Source: an uncultured Christensenella sp.
GTDB lineage: Bacteria; Bacillota; Clostridia; Christensenellales; Borkfalkiaceae
Reading direction: 5' to 3'
DNA length: 60,698 bases
Assembly (NCBI GenBank): GCA_910583855.1
Contig: CAJTYL010000011.1
Coordinates: forward strand, 1 to 60,698
Part shown: positions 14,048 through 23,300 of the stretch, piece by piece
How positions within the stretch are numbered: the stretch's first letter is position 1
Layout of the letters: every line of letters begins with the position of its first letter
Translations under genes and position numbers: made by a program
The notes under the pieces: generated by a model
The model's input: only the letters and a program-made list of their open reading frames with translations
What the model was told of the DNA's origin: nothing
The model's database searches: none

Positions 14048-15571
14048 ATGTTATCTAAAATAACCAGTTTTGCGCTGTGCGGGCTTGACGGCGTTCCCGT
14101 AGAGGTTGAAACGGACATAAATAAGGGAATGGTTTCCTACGATTTGGTGGGCTTGCCCGACGCGGCGGTGAAGGAGAGTAAAGAGCGCGTGCGCTCCGCG
14201 ATAAAGAATAGCTCGCTTGCCTTTCCCGTTAATAAAATCACGATTAATCTCGCCCCCGCAGACCTCAAAAAGGAGGGTTCGCAGTACGATTTGCCCCTTG
14301 CGGTAAGTATTTTGATTGCGGGCGACCAGATAACGGCAAACACCGACGGTATTGTATTTTTAGGCGAGCTTGCGCTTGACGGTGCGCTGCGCCCTGTTAC
14401 GGGAATTCTTCCCATTTTAATTTCCGCCAAGGCAAAGGGATTTACGCGCTTCGTTATTCCCGCCGCCAACGCCAATGAGGCAAGCTATATCGAGGGGATT
14501 ACGGTATACGCTTTGAAAAGTCTGAGGGAGGTCGTTGGCATTCTTACTTGCGAAACGCGCTTTGCACCCTTGACACAACGTAGCTTTAAGGCGGCTGTCG
14601 GTGCGAAAAAATACGATTGCGACTTATCCCTCGTCCGCGGGCAAAAGGTGGCTAAACGCGCTTTGGAGATTGCCGTTGCGGGCGGGCACAATATTCTTTT
14701 GGCGGGTCCCCCGGGAACGGGCAAGACTATGCTTGCGCGGTGCATACCTACGATTATGCCCGATATGACCTTTGAAGAGGCTTTGGAGGTCACTAAAATT
14801 CACTCGGTTGCAGGCAGTCTTACGGAAGAAGGCATCGTGTCGCTACGCCCTTTCAGAACGCCGCACCACACTTCAACGGTGGTCGCGCTTTGTGGTGGAG
14901 GCAACGTTAAGGTTCACCCGGGTGAAATATCTATGGCGCATAAAGGCGTACTGTTTTTGGACGAACTGCCCGAATATACGCGCAGAACGCTCGAATCCCT
15001 CCGTCAACCCCTTGAGGACAGGGTTATAACGGTTGCGCGTGCGGGCGGGGCGGTGACCTTCCCCGCAGATTTCATTCTCTGCGCCAGCATGAACCCCTGC
15101 CCATGCGGCAATTACGGCTCGGCGTATCTCACTTGTACGTGTACGCCCGCGCAAGTTCAAAAATACAGAAGTAAAATTTCGGGACCTCTTTTAGACAGAA
15201 TCGATTTGCAGGTTGAAGTGGACGGGGTAAAATACGACGATTTGGCGGGCGCCGCCGACGGCGAAACGAGCGCGGAAGTGAAGAAGCGGGTTGAAACGGC
15301 GCGAAAAGTGCAGAGGGTGCGATTTGAAGGCGAGCCCAACCTCGTCAATGCGAATATGGGCGAAAAACAGATTAAAAAATACTGTCGTCTTTCTGCCGAG
15401 TGCGAGGATATTCTGCGCACGGCGTTTGAAACGTTGCGCCTTTCAGCACGTGCGCGTTCGAGAATTATCAAGGTTGCAAGGACTATCGCGGATTTGGATT
15501 TTTCAGAGGAGATCAAGCCCGAACATATTCTCGAAGCGACGTCTTACAGAAGTTACGAGGCGAATAATTGA
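14048..15571 (+). CDS. YifB/ComM-family AAA+ ATPase (Mg-chelatase-like)
   Basis: 507 aa protein of the YifB/ComM family; ComM is a branch-migration helicase that helps integrate transforming DNA. N-terminal Lon-protease-like fold (residues 1-165, MVSYDLVGLPDAAVKESKERVRSA without the Ser-Lys dyad), then AAA+ core with GPPGTGKTMLARC (Walker A), LFLDELPEY (Walker B) and a C-terminal Mg-chelatase-related domain with ASMNPCPCGN and SARARSRIIKVARTIADL. AAGAAGG precedes the ATG. Followed by dprA with overlapping stop/start, which supports a role in DNA uptake. Confidence 0.93.
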   Translation: MLSKITSFALCGLDGVPVEVETDINKGMVSYDLVGLPDAAVKESKERVRSAIKNSSLAFPVNKITINLAPADLKKEGSQYDLPLAVSILIAGDQITANTDGIVFLGELALDGALRPVTGILPILISAKAKGFTRFVIPAANANEASYIEGITVYALKSLREVVGILTCETRFAPLTQRSFKAAVGAKKYDCDLSLVRGQKVAKRALEIAVAGGHNILLAGPPGTGKTMLARCIPTIMPDMTFEEALEVTKIHSVAGSLTEEGIVSLRPFRTPHHTSTVVALCGGGNVKVHPGEISMAHKGVLFLDELPEYTRRTLESLRQPLEDRVITVARAGGAVTFPADFILCASMNPCPCGNYGSAYLTCTCTPAQVQKYRSKISGPLLDRIDLQVEVDGVKYDDLAGAADGETSAEVKKRVETARKVQRVRFEGEPNLVNANMGEKQIKKYCRLSAECEDILRTAFETLRLSARARSRIIKVARTIADLDFSEEIKPEHILEATSYRSYEANN

Positions 15572-16638
15572 ACTATACCGAAGAAGAAATCAATTTAATA
15601 ACGCTGTGTTCGTTTGAAGAACTAACGTATAACCATAGAAGTGCGTTGCTTGGCGGCTTGACTTCGACCCGTCCGGATTTTGCTAAATATGAAAAAAGTC
15701 TGATTAAAAGTCTTTCGGTCGGCGTATATAATAAAATAAAGGCTGCATTTTACGACGCGGCTTATCGCAGGACGGTGTTGGATAAACTTGAAAAGGCGGG
15801 GGCGCAGTGCGTGACTTGCTTTTCAAAAGGTTACCCAGGGCTCCTCAAAAATACAGATATTCCGCCTATCGTCTTGTACTGTAAAGGCAACATAAGTCTT
15901 CTTAATACCGATTGCTTTGCGGTGGTCGGTTCAAGGCGGACTTTACCGCAGGCTTTAAAGGAATGCAAAAGGATAGTAAAGGAGCTTACGCAGCATTTCA
16001 CCGTGGTGTCGGGCATAGCCGACGGTGCGGACGCGGCTGCCGTAGAGGGAGCGCTTGAAAGCGGGAGAATTATTTCGGTGCAGGCGAACGGTTTCAACCA
16101 TTTCTATCCTGCAATGAATAAACCCCTTATCGAAAAAGTGGCAAAGCGCGGACTTCTTCTGTCCGAATACCCGCCCGAAGTCGCCCCGCAAAGGCATCAC
16201 TTTCCCATCCGCAACAGAATTATCGCAGGCCTTTCAAAGGGGGCGCTTATCGTGTCCGCAGGGGAAAGGAGCGGCGCGCTGATAACGGCAAACTACGCCG
16301 CCGAGTACGGCAGAGAAGTATTCGCTTTTCCGTACAGTATAGGCGTAACGTCGGGTAAAGGCTGTAATCATCTCATTAAAAATTACGGCAGGCTTGCGGA
16401 AAATACGCTTGACATATTCGACTTTTTTGGTTTAGACTTTAAACCGCAAGACGGGGTTAAACTTTCCGACGAGGAAGAAAAGGTTCTTGCCGCAATCCGC
16501 GAATCGGGTGAAGCGTTTATTTCCGAGCTTGCGGAAAAGTTAGACACTTTGCCGTTCAGGCTAATCCCCACAGTATCCAAATTGGAGATAAAGGGGTTGA
16601 TAGTCCGTCTCGGCGGCAACCGATTTTCCGCTTTGTAA
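15568..16638 (+). CDS. dprA: DNA processing protein DprA
   Basis: DprA/Smf, which loads RecA on incoming single-stranded DNA, 356 aa. The Rossmann core is clear: AVVGSRRTLPQAL, VVSGIADGADAAAVEGALE, LLSEYPPEVAPQRHHFPIRNRIIAGLSKGALIV and EYGREVFAFP. A C-terminal winged-helix region (SGEAFISELAEKLD) follows. Starts with TTG overlapping the upstream TGA (TTGA), after GAGG. A family A repeat begins at the stop. Confidence 0.95.
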   Translation: MNYTEEEINLITLCSFEELTYNHRSALLGGLTSTRPDFAKYEKSLIKSLSVGVYNKIKAAFYDAAYRRTVLDKLEKAGAQCVTCFSKGYPGLLKNTDIPPIVLYCKGNISLLNTDCFAVVGSRRTLPQALKECKRIVKELTQHFTVVSGIADGADAAAVEGALESGRIISVQANGFNHFYPAMNKPLIEKVAKRGLLLSEYPPEVAPQRHHFPIRNRIIAGLSKGALIVSAGERSGALITANYAAEYGREVFAFPYSIGVTSGKGCNHLIKNYGRLAENTLDIFDFFGLDFKPQDGVKLSDEEEKVLAAIRESGEAFISELAEKLDTLPFRLIPTVSKLEIKGLIVRLGGNRFSAL

Positions 16639-16755
16639 GACGCATATAAGAGACGCAATACTTCGTTGAACTTGCATTTTTCCTATGTCGTTCACTTCAA
16701 GTAAACTTCTGTCGGAAAATCCGCGCCTTGTCTTGCTTGCTTCACTGCGTTTTAG
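16638..16755 (+). repeat. Family A structured repeat, copy A3
   Basis: AAGACGCATATAAG ... TGCGTTTTAG: terminal arms pair with one G-U. Apical GTTCAC-TTCAA-GTAAAC (16690-16706, one mismatch) enclosed by TTTTCC/GGAAAA, a different but complementary middle stem. Confidence 0.7.
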
Positions 16756-16790
16756 TTTGTTTACACACTTCCGAAATAAGGAGTTTTTTT

Positions 16791-19112
16791 ATGGATTTAA
16801 TTATCGTTGAGTCGCCGTCAAAGGCGAAAACCATCTCAAAATATTTAAAGGGTAAGTACAGGGTCGACGCGTCAGGCGGGCACGTAAGGGATTTGCCTGA
16901 AAGGACTTTGGGTGTTAAAATTACCGAAAATTTCGAGCCTAAGTACGAAATTACGCCAACAAAAAAAGAGATAATAAGACGGCTTGCGCAGGAAGCGAAG
17001 AAGAGCGGCAAAGTCTATCTTGCAACCGACCCCGATAGAGAGGGCGAAGCCATAAGCTGGCATTTGCAGACCGTTTTGGGGCTGGACGAGAACGCGGCGA
17101 ACCGTATTGAATTCAACGAAATTTCCCCCACGGCGGTGCAGAACGCGTTGAAGAACCCGCGCAAGATAAATATTAACCTCGTCGATGCACAGCAGGCGCG
17201 CAGGGTTCTGGACAGGCTCGTGGGCTACAAGCTTTCGCCCCTTTTAAACAAGCGTATTCAGAACGGGCTTTCAGCGGGCAGAGTGCAATCGGTTGCGCTC
17301 CGCTTAATCGTGGACAGAGAGCGCGAAATTCAAGCTTTCAAACCCGAAGGCTACTGGCAGATGAACGCCTTTCTTCAGGACGAAGGAGCAAGCTACGCGC
17401 CCTTTAAAGCCGTTTATCAGCTTAAAAAGAACGGCGAGAGTATCCCCGCAAACATCGCTGAAGATATAGAAAAACAGGTAAAGGCGGGCAAATTCAAGGT
17501 TACCAAAGTCAAGAAAGGCATAACCAAGCAGCACGCGCCCGCACCTTTTACAACCTCGTCTCTTCAGCAGGATGCATCGAACAAGTTCGGAATGACTTCT
17601 CCCGAAACTATGCTGATAGCGCAGCACCTTTACGAAGGTATGGACGTCGGCGGCGACCATATCGCGCTTATAACTTATATAAGAACTGACTCCGTACGCG
17701 TTTCAAAAGAGGCGCAGGACAACGCGCTTGCGTTTATAAAGACGGCTTACGGAGAAGAATTCGTACCTGAAAAACCCAACTTCTACGCAACGAAAAAAGG
17801 CGCGCAGGACGCGCACGAAGCTATCCGTCCCATAAATCTTGCGGTGACCCCTGCAAGCGTCAAGGGCAGCCTTGACAAAAAACACTACAATATTTACAAG
17901 CTCGTATACGACAGGTTTATTGCTTCGCAGATGGCTGAAGCGCAGTACAATTCGATGCAGATTGAAACCGAAAGCGCAGGTTACACATTTAAAGCAAGCG
18001 GGAAAGCTCTTTTATTCGCGGGTTACACCGCTGCGTATCAGGACGCGCAGAAAGAAAAGGACGAAGAGGAAGAATCATCAAAACTCTTTCCCCCTTTAAG
18101 CGAGGGCGATTTACTGAATCTGAAAGAATTCGTAAAAGAGCAGAAGTTCACCAAGCCGCCTTACCGATATACGGATGCTTCTCTCGTCAAGGCAATGGAA
18201 GAAAAGGGCATTGGCAGACCGTCGACTTACGCTTCGATAATCTCAGTTTTAAACAAGAGAAAGTACGTCGAAAAAGACGGGAAGTATATGGTTCCCACAG
18301 AGGTCGCGTACTCTATAACCGATATGCTTTTAAAGTACTTTACTGACATTATGGACGTTGGCTTCACCGCGCATATGGAGGACGAACTCGATAAAATCGA
18401 GGACGGCGGTTGCGACTGGCACAAGATAATTGCCGATTTCTATCCGGGGTTTGCGGAACAACTTAAAACGGCTTCGACAGACGGCGACGAAGAAACGGAC
18501 GTTATTTGCGAAAAGTGCGGCAGCGTGATGATAAGAAGAATCGGTAAATACGGTAAATATCTTGCTTGCTCCAATTACCCCAACTGCTCGAACATAATCA
18601 GCGAAAGCGACGTTGAAATTTCGCCTATGCGCTGTCCTAAGTGCGGCGCGAATATGGTCGTTAAAAGCGGCAAGTTCGGCAAGTTCCTTGCCTGCCCCAA
18701 CTATCCCGAATGCACGACTATTCTTCCCATCGACGCGGAGCCTACCGAAGAGAAGTGCGCGGAGTGCGGCACGAATATGCTTTTAAAACACGGCAAGTAC
18801 GGCAAGTATCTGGAATGCCCCAAATGCGCTTTGAAGCGCCCCTATCTTTCAAAGGAGCCTGCAAAGGGCGCGGAGAGGAACGACGGCAAGTGTCCCGAGT
18901 GCGGTAAGCCGATGCGCAGAATGTCCTCGAAATCGGGTAAAATCTACTTCGGTTGCACGGGATATCCCGACTGTAAATTTTTAAGCTGGGACGTTCCCAC
19001 GGGCGACAAGTGCCCCAAGTGCGGCAAGTACCTCATAAGAAAGAGCGGAAAGATAAAGTGTTCCGATAAAGATTGCACCTACTGCGCCGATTTGCCCGAA
19101 AATGAAGGTTAA
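16791..19112 (+). CDS. topA: DNA topoisomerase I
   Basis: Type IA topoisomerase that relaxes negative supercoils, 773 aa. TOPRIM domain at the start (LIIVESPSKAKTISKYL, TDPDREGEAISWHL); catalytic Tyr in ALITYIRTDSVRVS; GIGRPSTYASI in domain IV. Five C4 zinc-ribbon units follow from about residue 565, each of the form CxxCG ... GKYGKYLxCxxxPxC; the last is degenerate (CPKCGKYLIR-KIKCSDKDC). GGAG precedes the ATG at 16791; the frame extends to 16728 into the A repeat and is not used. Overlaps trmFO by 11 bases. Confidence 0.97.
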   Translation: MDLIIVESPSKAKTISKYLKGKYRVDASGGHVRDLPERTLGVKITENFEPKYEITPTKKEIIRRLAQEAKKSGKVYLATDPDREGEAISWHLQTVLGLDENAANRIEFNEISPTAVQNALKNPRKININLVDAQQARRVLDRLVGYKLSPLLNKRIQNGLSAGRVQSVALRLIVDREREIQAFKPEGYWQMNAFLQDEGASYAPFKAVYQLKKNGESIPANIAEDIEKQVKAGKFKVTKVKKGITKQHAPAPFTTSSLQQDASNKFGMTSPETMLIAQHLYEGMDVGGDHIALITYIRTDSVRVSKEAQDNALAFIKTAYGEEFVPEKPNFYATKKGAQDAHEAIRPINLAVTPASVKGSLDKKHYNIYKLVYDRFIASQMAEAQYNSMQIETESAGYTFKASGKALLFAGYTAAYQDAQKEKDEEEESSKLFPPLSEGDLLNLKEFVKEQKFTKPPYRYTDASLVKAMEEKGIGRPSTYASIISVLNKRKYVEKDGKYMVPTEVAYSITDMLLKYFTDIMDVGFTAHMEDELDKIEDGGCDWHKIIADFYPGFAEQLKTASTDGDEETDVICEKCGSVMIRRIGKYGKYLACSNYPNCSNIISESDVEISPMRCPKCGANMVVKSGKFGKFLACPNYPECTTILPIDAEPTEEKCAECGTNMLLKHGKYGKYLECPKCALKRPYLSKEPAKGAERNDGKCPECGKPMRRMSSKSGKIYFGCTGYPDCKFLSWDVPTGDKCPKCGKYLIRKSGKIKCSDKDCTYCADLPENEG

Positions 19113-20394
19113 AGTAATAGGCGCGGGGCTTGCGGGCTCGGAGGCGGCGAATTACCTTGCAGGGCGCGGCGTTAAAGTTGAACTGTACGACATAAAACCG
19201 AAATCGTTCACACCCGCCCATTCGGATAAAAACTTTTGCGAACTCGTCTGCTCGAACTCCTTAAAGGGTAAGGACCCTTATTCCAACGCATGCGGACTTT
19301 TAAAGGAAGAAATGCGTATTTTGGGCTCGCTGACAATGGAGGCTGCGGAAAAAACTTCCGTCCCCGCGGGCGGCGCGCTCGCCGTTGACAGGGGAGGCTT
19401 CGCCGCTTTCGTAACGAAAAAAATTAAAGGCAATAAGAATATATTCGTTGTCTGCAAAGAAGTGGAAAAAGTCCCCGAAGGCTGGTGTATAGTCGCCACG
19501 GGACCTTTGACTACGGACAAGCTGTCAGGCAGTATTTCAAGCATATGCGGGGGGCAATTGCATTTTTACGACGCTTCCGCACCCATAATTTCAAGGGAAA
19601 GTATTGATTTTGACCGCGCCTTTTTCGGCGACAGATACGGCAAGGGCGGGGACGACTACGTGAATTGTCCGCTTACGAAAGAGGAATACGAAATTTTCGT
19701 AACGGAACTTCTTTCTGCTGAAAAGGCTGTCTTGCACGACTTTGAAAAGCGGGAGATTTTCGAGGGCTGTATGCCGCTCGAAGTTATGGCTTCCCGCGGG
19801 GCGGAAAGTTTAAGATACGCAAATTTTAAGCCTATAGGGCTTAAAGATAAGGACGGCAACCGCTTTTACGCCGTGTTGCAGCTCAGAAAAGAGAACGCGG
19901 TCGGTACGGCTTATAATCTGGTGGGTTGCCAGACCAATTTAAAGTGGGGCGAACAGAAGCGGGTATTTTCGCTTATCCCCGCCTTAAAGAACGCTGAATT
20001 TCTCCGTTACGGGGTTATGCACCGCAACACTTTTATTAATTCGCCCACCTGTTTAAATGCGGATTTTTCGTTAAAAACCAATCCGCAGGTTTTCTTTGCG
20101 GGGCAGATTACGGGAGTTGAGGGGTACGTCGAATCCGCCGCAAGCGGGCTTCTCGCCGCCGTACATATGTATGAAAAGCTTCAAGGGCGCGCCCCGAAAA
20201 TTCCCGATAATACCACCGTTTTAGGCGCTTTGTCGGCACATATATCGGGGTCTACCGAAAATTTTCAGCCGATGAACGCGAATTTCGGCATACTTAAACC
20301 CGCCGAAAAATTGATAAAAGACAAAAAGCAACGCTATGCCTATCTCGCCCGGCGCGCAATAGACGATATCAAAGCGTATAAAGAAAACTTATGA
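19102..20394 (+). CDS. trmFO: tRNA m5U54 methyltransferase TrmFO
   Basis: Folate- and FAD-dependent methyltransferase that makes ribothymidine at tRNA U54, 430 aa. N-terminal FAD-binding VKVIGAGLAGSEAANYLA; FCELVCSNSLKG with the family Cys; YVNCPLTKEEYE; CMPLEVMASRGAESLRY; and VEGYVESAASGLLA near the C-terminus. It starts inside the end of topA. The topA-trmFO-hslV-hslU order is typical, but xerC, which usually comes between, is missing and an unknown membrane protein takes its place. Confidence 0.96.
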   Translation: MKVKVIGAGLAGSEAANYLAGRGVKVELYDIKPKSFTPAHSDKNFCELVCSNSLKGKDPYSNACGLLKEEMRILGSLTMEAAEKTSVPAGGALAVDRGGFAAFVTKKIKGNKNIFVVCKEVEKVPEGWCIVATGPLTTDKLSGSISSICGGQLHFYDASAPIISRESIDFDRAFFGDRYGKGGDDYVNCPLTKEEYEIFVTELLSAEKAVLHDFEKREIFEGCMPLEVMASRGAESLRYANFKPIGLKDKDGNRFYAVLQLRKENAVGTAYNLVGCQTNLKWGEQKRVFSLIPALKNAEFLRYGVMHRNTFINSPTCLNADFSLKTNPQVFFAGQITGVEGYVESAASGLLAAVHMYEKLQGRAPKIPDNTTVLGALSAHISGSTENFQPMNANFGILKPAEKLIKDKKQRYAYLARRAIDDIKAYKENL

Positions 20395-21029
20395 TAAGTC
20401 TCGCTAAAAATCAACCCAAGTACTTATACAAATTAAATCTTGCACTCGTTTTATTTTTTATCTTATGGTTTTTGTTAGGCGTTCCGCTTATGGTAACCGT
20501 GGGCTGTATTTATGACGAAAACGTAATCACCTATATAGTAATGGGTTGTACGTTTGCGGTATTTTTTATAGGGCTTGCAATATTTTTTGCGGTGGGTATT
20601 AAGTTAAATGCAAGACTAATATCGGAGCGCGCGGCTGAGCTTGAAAAAAAGTTTGCCGAAATGCCGTTTGACGAAGCCGCAGACATTTTAAAAGCAAACG
20701 GCATAATCGCGGATTGCGCATTTATAATTGATGACGGCGGAATATTCGGTAAAAACACTCTGCCTTTTGAAGCCGCGCAATTGGAATTTACTTTTTACAG
20801 CGTTGAAACGCAGATATTTCTCGGCATTTTAATCTACGACTCCGACGGTGAAAACGCGGGCGGTTTTGAATTGGACCGCGCAGCGTACAATTATTTACTC
20901 AATAAGAGATTAAAAATAATAAACGCCGAATATTTCGATCTTTTCGTTAATGATAAAAAATCTTTCGTAAAATTTGTTTTCCGCTGGGGACACAGACTGT
21001 TTCAGAGCGCGCAAACAGGTTTAAATTAA
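20391..21029 (+). CDS. Hypothetical membrane protein (212 aa)
   Basis: No family recognised. Two hydrophobic helices near the N-terminus (LALVLFFILWFLLGVPLMVTVG and YIVMGCTFAVFFIGLAIFFAVG) are followed by a cytoplasmic-looking domain with a helical segment (SERAAELEKKFAEMPFDEA) and an alpha/beta part. Its ATG overlaps the trmFO stop (ATGA), so it is translated from the same operon, in the slot usually held by xerC. Composition is like its neighbours. Confidence 0.75.
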   Translation: MISLAKNQPKYLYKLNLALVLFFILWFLLGVPLMVTVGCIYDENVITYIVMGCTFAVFFIGLAIFFAVGIKLNARLISERAAELEKKFAEMPFDEAADILKANGIIADCAFIIDDGGIFGKNTLPFEAAQLEFTFYSVETQIFLGILIYDSDGENAGGFELDRAAYNYLLNKRLKIINAEYFDLFVNDKKSFVKFVFRWGHRLFQSAQTGLN

Positions 21030-21059
21030 AGTATAGGACTTTTTCAAAGAGGTTTAAAT

Positions 21060-21596
21060 ATGGTTGAATTTCACGCAACTACGATTTGCGCTGTAAAAAG
21101 GAACGGCGAAACTGCTATCGCGGGCGACGGACAGGTCACCATGGGCGAGAGCGTAATTTTCAAAAATTCCGCCCAAAAGGTAAGAAGAATTTACGGCGGC
21201 AAAGTTATTTTGGGCTTTGCGGGTTCTGTTTCGGACGCCTTTTCTTTGAGTGAAAAGTTTGAAGGCATGCTGAATAAATTCTCCGGCAACCTTATGCGCT
21301 CCGCCGTCGAGCTTGCCGAGCTTTGGCGCTCGGATAAAGCCGTAAGAAAGTTAGAGGCTTTAATGATTGTTGCCGACAAGGAAACGCTTTTGATAGTATC
21401 CGGCACGGGCGAGGTTATCGAACCCGACGACGGTATCGCTGCAATAGGCAGCGGCGGCAACTATGCGCTCGCGGCTGCCCGCGCACTCTATCAGAATACC
21501 GATTTCACCGCTGCGGAAATAGCAAAAAAATCATTGAAAATCGCAAGCGAAATCTGCGTATTTACCAACGACAACATAAAAGTAGAGAGTATATAA
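21060..21596 (+). CDS. hslV: ATP-dependent protease subunit HslV (ClpQ)
   Basis: Peptidase subunit of the HslUV protease, 178 aa, related to the proteasome beta subunit. FHATTICAVKRNGETAIAGDGQVTMG is the family start; the first Thr of the ATT (residue 7) would be the N-terminal nucleophile after processing. IGSGGNYALAAARAL near the C-terminus is typical. AGAGG precedes the ATG. Partner hslU lies 221 bases downstream, with A and C repeats in the gap. Confidence 0.96.
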   Translation: MVEFHATTICAVKRNGETAIAGDGQVTMGESVIFKNSAQKVRRIYGGKVILGFAGSVSDAFSLSEKFEGMLNKFSGNLMRSAVELAELWRSDKAVRKLEALMIVADKETLLIVSGTGEVIEPDDGIAAIGSGGNYALAAARALYQNTDFTAAEIAKKSLKIASEICVFTNDNIKVESI

Positions 21597-21640
21597 GAAT
21601 ATAATAAACGGCGCGATACTGCGTTGAACTCAGTGTCCCC
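21597..21640 (+). repeat. Family A repeat, partial copy A4
   Basis: ATATAATAAACGGCGCGATACTGCGTTGAAC: only the 5' third of the element, right after the hslV stop, truncated by a family C repeat. Confidence 0.5.
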
Positions 21641-21795
21641 ATCACTTGCCTTCCCCGTGGTGGGGAAGGTGTCACGCAGTGACGGATGAGGGGTTTCAAA
21701 TAATTCCTGCGTTCCTTGTCATTCTGAACGCAGTGAAGAATCTCTTTCAGATAATAATGGCGCAAAACGTAATCGAGGAATCTCTCTCGAATTAA
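21640..21795. repeat. Family C dispersed repeat, full copy
   Basis: Contains CCTTCCCC-GTGGT-GGGGAAGG hairpin, GTGTCACGCAGTGACGGATG-AGGGG, then TTGTCATTCTGAACGCAGTG-AAGAATCTC and GAGGAATCTCTC. Such repeats are common between genes in many bacterial genomes. Confidence 0.65.
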
Positions 21796-21817
21796 AAAAT
21801 AAATTGAAGGTATTTTT

Positions 21818-23128
21818 ATGGATTTAACGCCTAAACAGATAGTACACGAATTAAATAAATACATTATAGGTCAGGACGAGGCGAAAAAAGCGGTTGCAAT
21901 TGCTTTGAGAAACCGTTATCGCCGCAGTCAGCTTTCTCCTGCTCTGCAGGACGAAATTACGCCCAAAAACATTATAATGAAGGGTCCTACGGGCGTCGGT
22001 AAAACCGAAATCGCAAGAAGGCTTGCAAAACTCGTCAAAGCGCCTTTTATTAAGGTTGAAGCCACCAAGTACACCGAAGTCGGCTACGTCGGGCGCGACG
22101 TGGAAAGTATGGTGCGCGATTTAGCCGAATGCGCTATCCGCCTCGTCAAAGAGGAAAAGACTGCGGAGGTGAGCTATAAAGCTACTGCGGTTGCCGAAAG
22201 GCGCATAGCTAAAGTTCTTGCCGAAATGAAGAAGGAAGAGCGCGGCGAGACGGCAAAAGCCGTATTCGAGGACAAGCTCGTGGAAGAAATTCACGCGGGC
22301 AAGCACGACAATGCCGTAATCGAGATAGAGGTAAACGACGTGCCAAAGCCGTTGGAGCTTTCACCGGGAAGCGGCGCGGCGATTGATCTCGGTTCCATTT
22401 TCAGCGGAATGGGAATGAATAAGAAGAAAAAGCGCAAGATTTCGGTAAAAGAAGCGAAGAACCTCATAGTAGCGGAAGAGGCGGACAAGCTCATCGACAA
22501 CGACGCAGTGAACGCCGAGGCGTTGCGCCGCGCGGAAAACGACGGAATTATTTTCATAGACGAGATAGACAAAATTGCAGGCAAGGGCAATCAGGGCGCG
22601 GACGTCTCGCGCGAGGGCGTCCAGCGCGATATTCTTCCCATTGTCGAGGGCTGTACCGTGATGACCAAGTACGGTCCCGTCAAAACCGATTACATTCTTT
22701 TTATTGCGGCGGGCGCGTTCCACGTTTCTAAGGTGGAGGACTTAATACCCGAACTTCAGGGCAGGTTCCCCATTCAGGTAGAACTGAAAAGCCTGACGAA
22801 AGAGGACTTTATCAACATCTTAACCCAGCCCCAGAACGCTATAACCACGCAGTACTCCGCGCTTCTTGCGGTCGACAACATAGACTTGCACTTTACCAAG
22901 GACGCAATTGAAAAAATAGCCGAAGTGTCCGAGGATATAAACACCACTTCCGAGGATATCGGAGCAAGGCGGCTTCACACCGTTATGGAATATCTTTTGG
23001 AGGATATATCCTTTAACGCGGGCGGCAACGATTACCCTGTTATTCCCGTGGAGGTCAACGAAAAATACGTTGAAGAGCATCTTGAAAATATAATTAAAAA
23101 CCGCGACTTAAAGAAGTACGTTCTTTAA
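21818..23128 (+). CDS. hslU: ATP-dependent protease ATPase subunit HslU (ClpY)
   Basis: AAA+ unfoldase of HslUV, 436 aa. Starts LTPKQIVHELNKYIIGQDEA; Walker A GPTGVGKTEIARRL; VGYVGRDVESMVRDL pore-loop region with GYVG; intermediate domain about 110-240; Walker B IIFIDEIDKI; ends RDLKKYVL, the C-terminal tail that docks on HslV. Ribosome site GAAGG precedes the ATG. Forms a unit with hslV. Confidence 0.97.
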   Translation: MDLTPKQIVHELNKYIIGQDEAKKAVAIALRNRYRRSQLSPALQDEITPKNIIMKGPTGVGKTEIARRLAKLVKAPFIKVEATKYTEVGYVGRDVESMVRDLAECAIRLVKEEKTAEVSYKATAVAERRIAKVLAEMKKEERGETAKAVFEDKLVEEIHAGKHDNAVIEIEVNDVPKPLELSPGSGAAIDLGSIFSGMGMNKKKKRKISVKEAKNLIVAEEADKLIDNDAVNAEALRRAENDGIIFIDEIDKIAGKGNQGADVSREGVQRDILPIVEGCTVMTKYGPVKTDYILFIAAGAFHVSKVEDLIPELQGRFPIQVELKSLTKEDFINILTQPQNAITTQYSALLAVDNIDLHFTKDAIEKIAEVSEDINTTSEDIGARRLHTVMEYLLEDISFNAGGNDYPVIPVEVNEKYVEEHLENIIKNRDLKKYVL

Positions 23129-23253
23129 ACCTAATATAAACTTCGTTATGCGGTGTTGCGCTTGCGTTTTGTTTTGGTCGTGTACGCCTAAGTACACTCC
23201 CTGCAACAAAGCCGCGCGCTCCTTGCCTAACTCGTTTCTCTTAGGTTTGGTAA
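23127..23253 (+). repeat. Family A structured repeat, copy A5
   Basis: Terminal arms AAACCTAA (23127-23134) and TTAGGTTT (23241-23248) pair perfectly but differ from the usual AAAACGCA/TGCGTTTT on both sides. Apical GTGTAC-GCCTAA-GTACAC (23180-23197) within TTGTT/AACAA. The first arm includes the hslU stop codon. Confidence 0.75.
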
Positions 23254-23300
23254 TTTTTAAGCTTAAAACGTCGTTATTTGCGGCATATTAGAGGGTTAAT

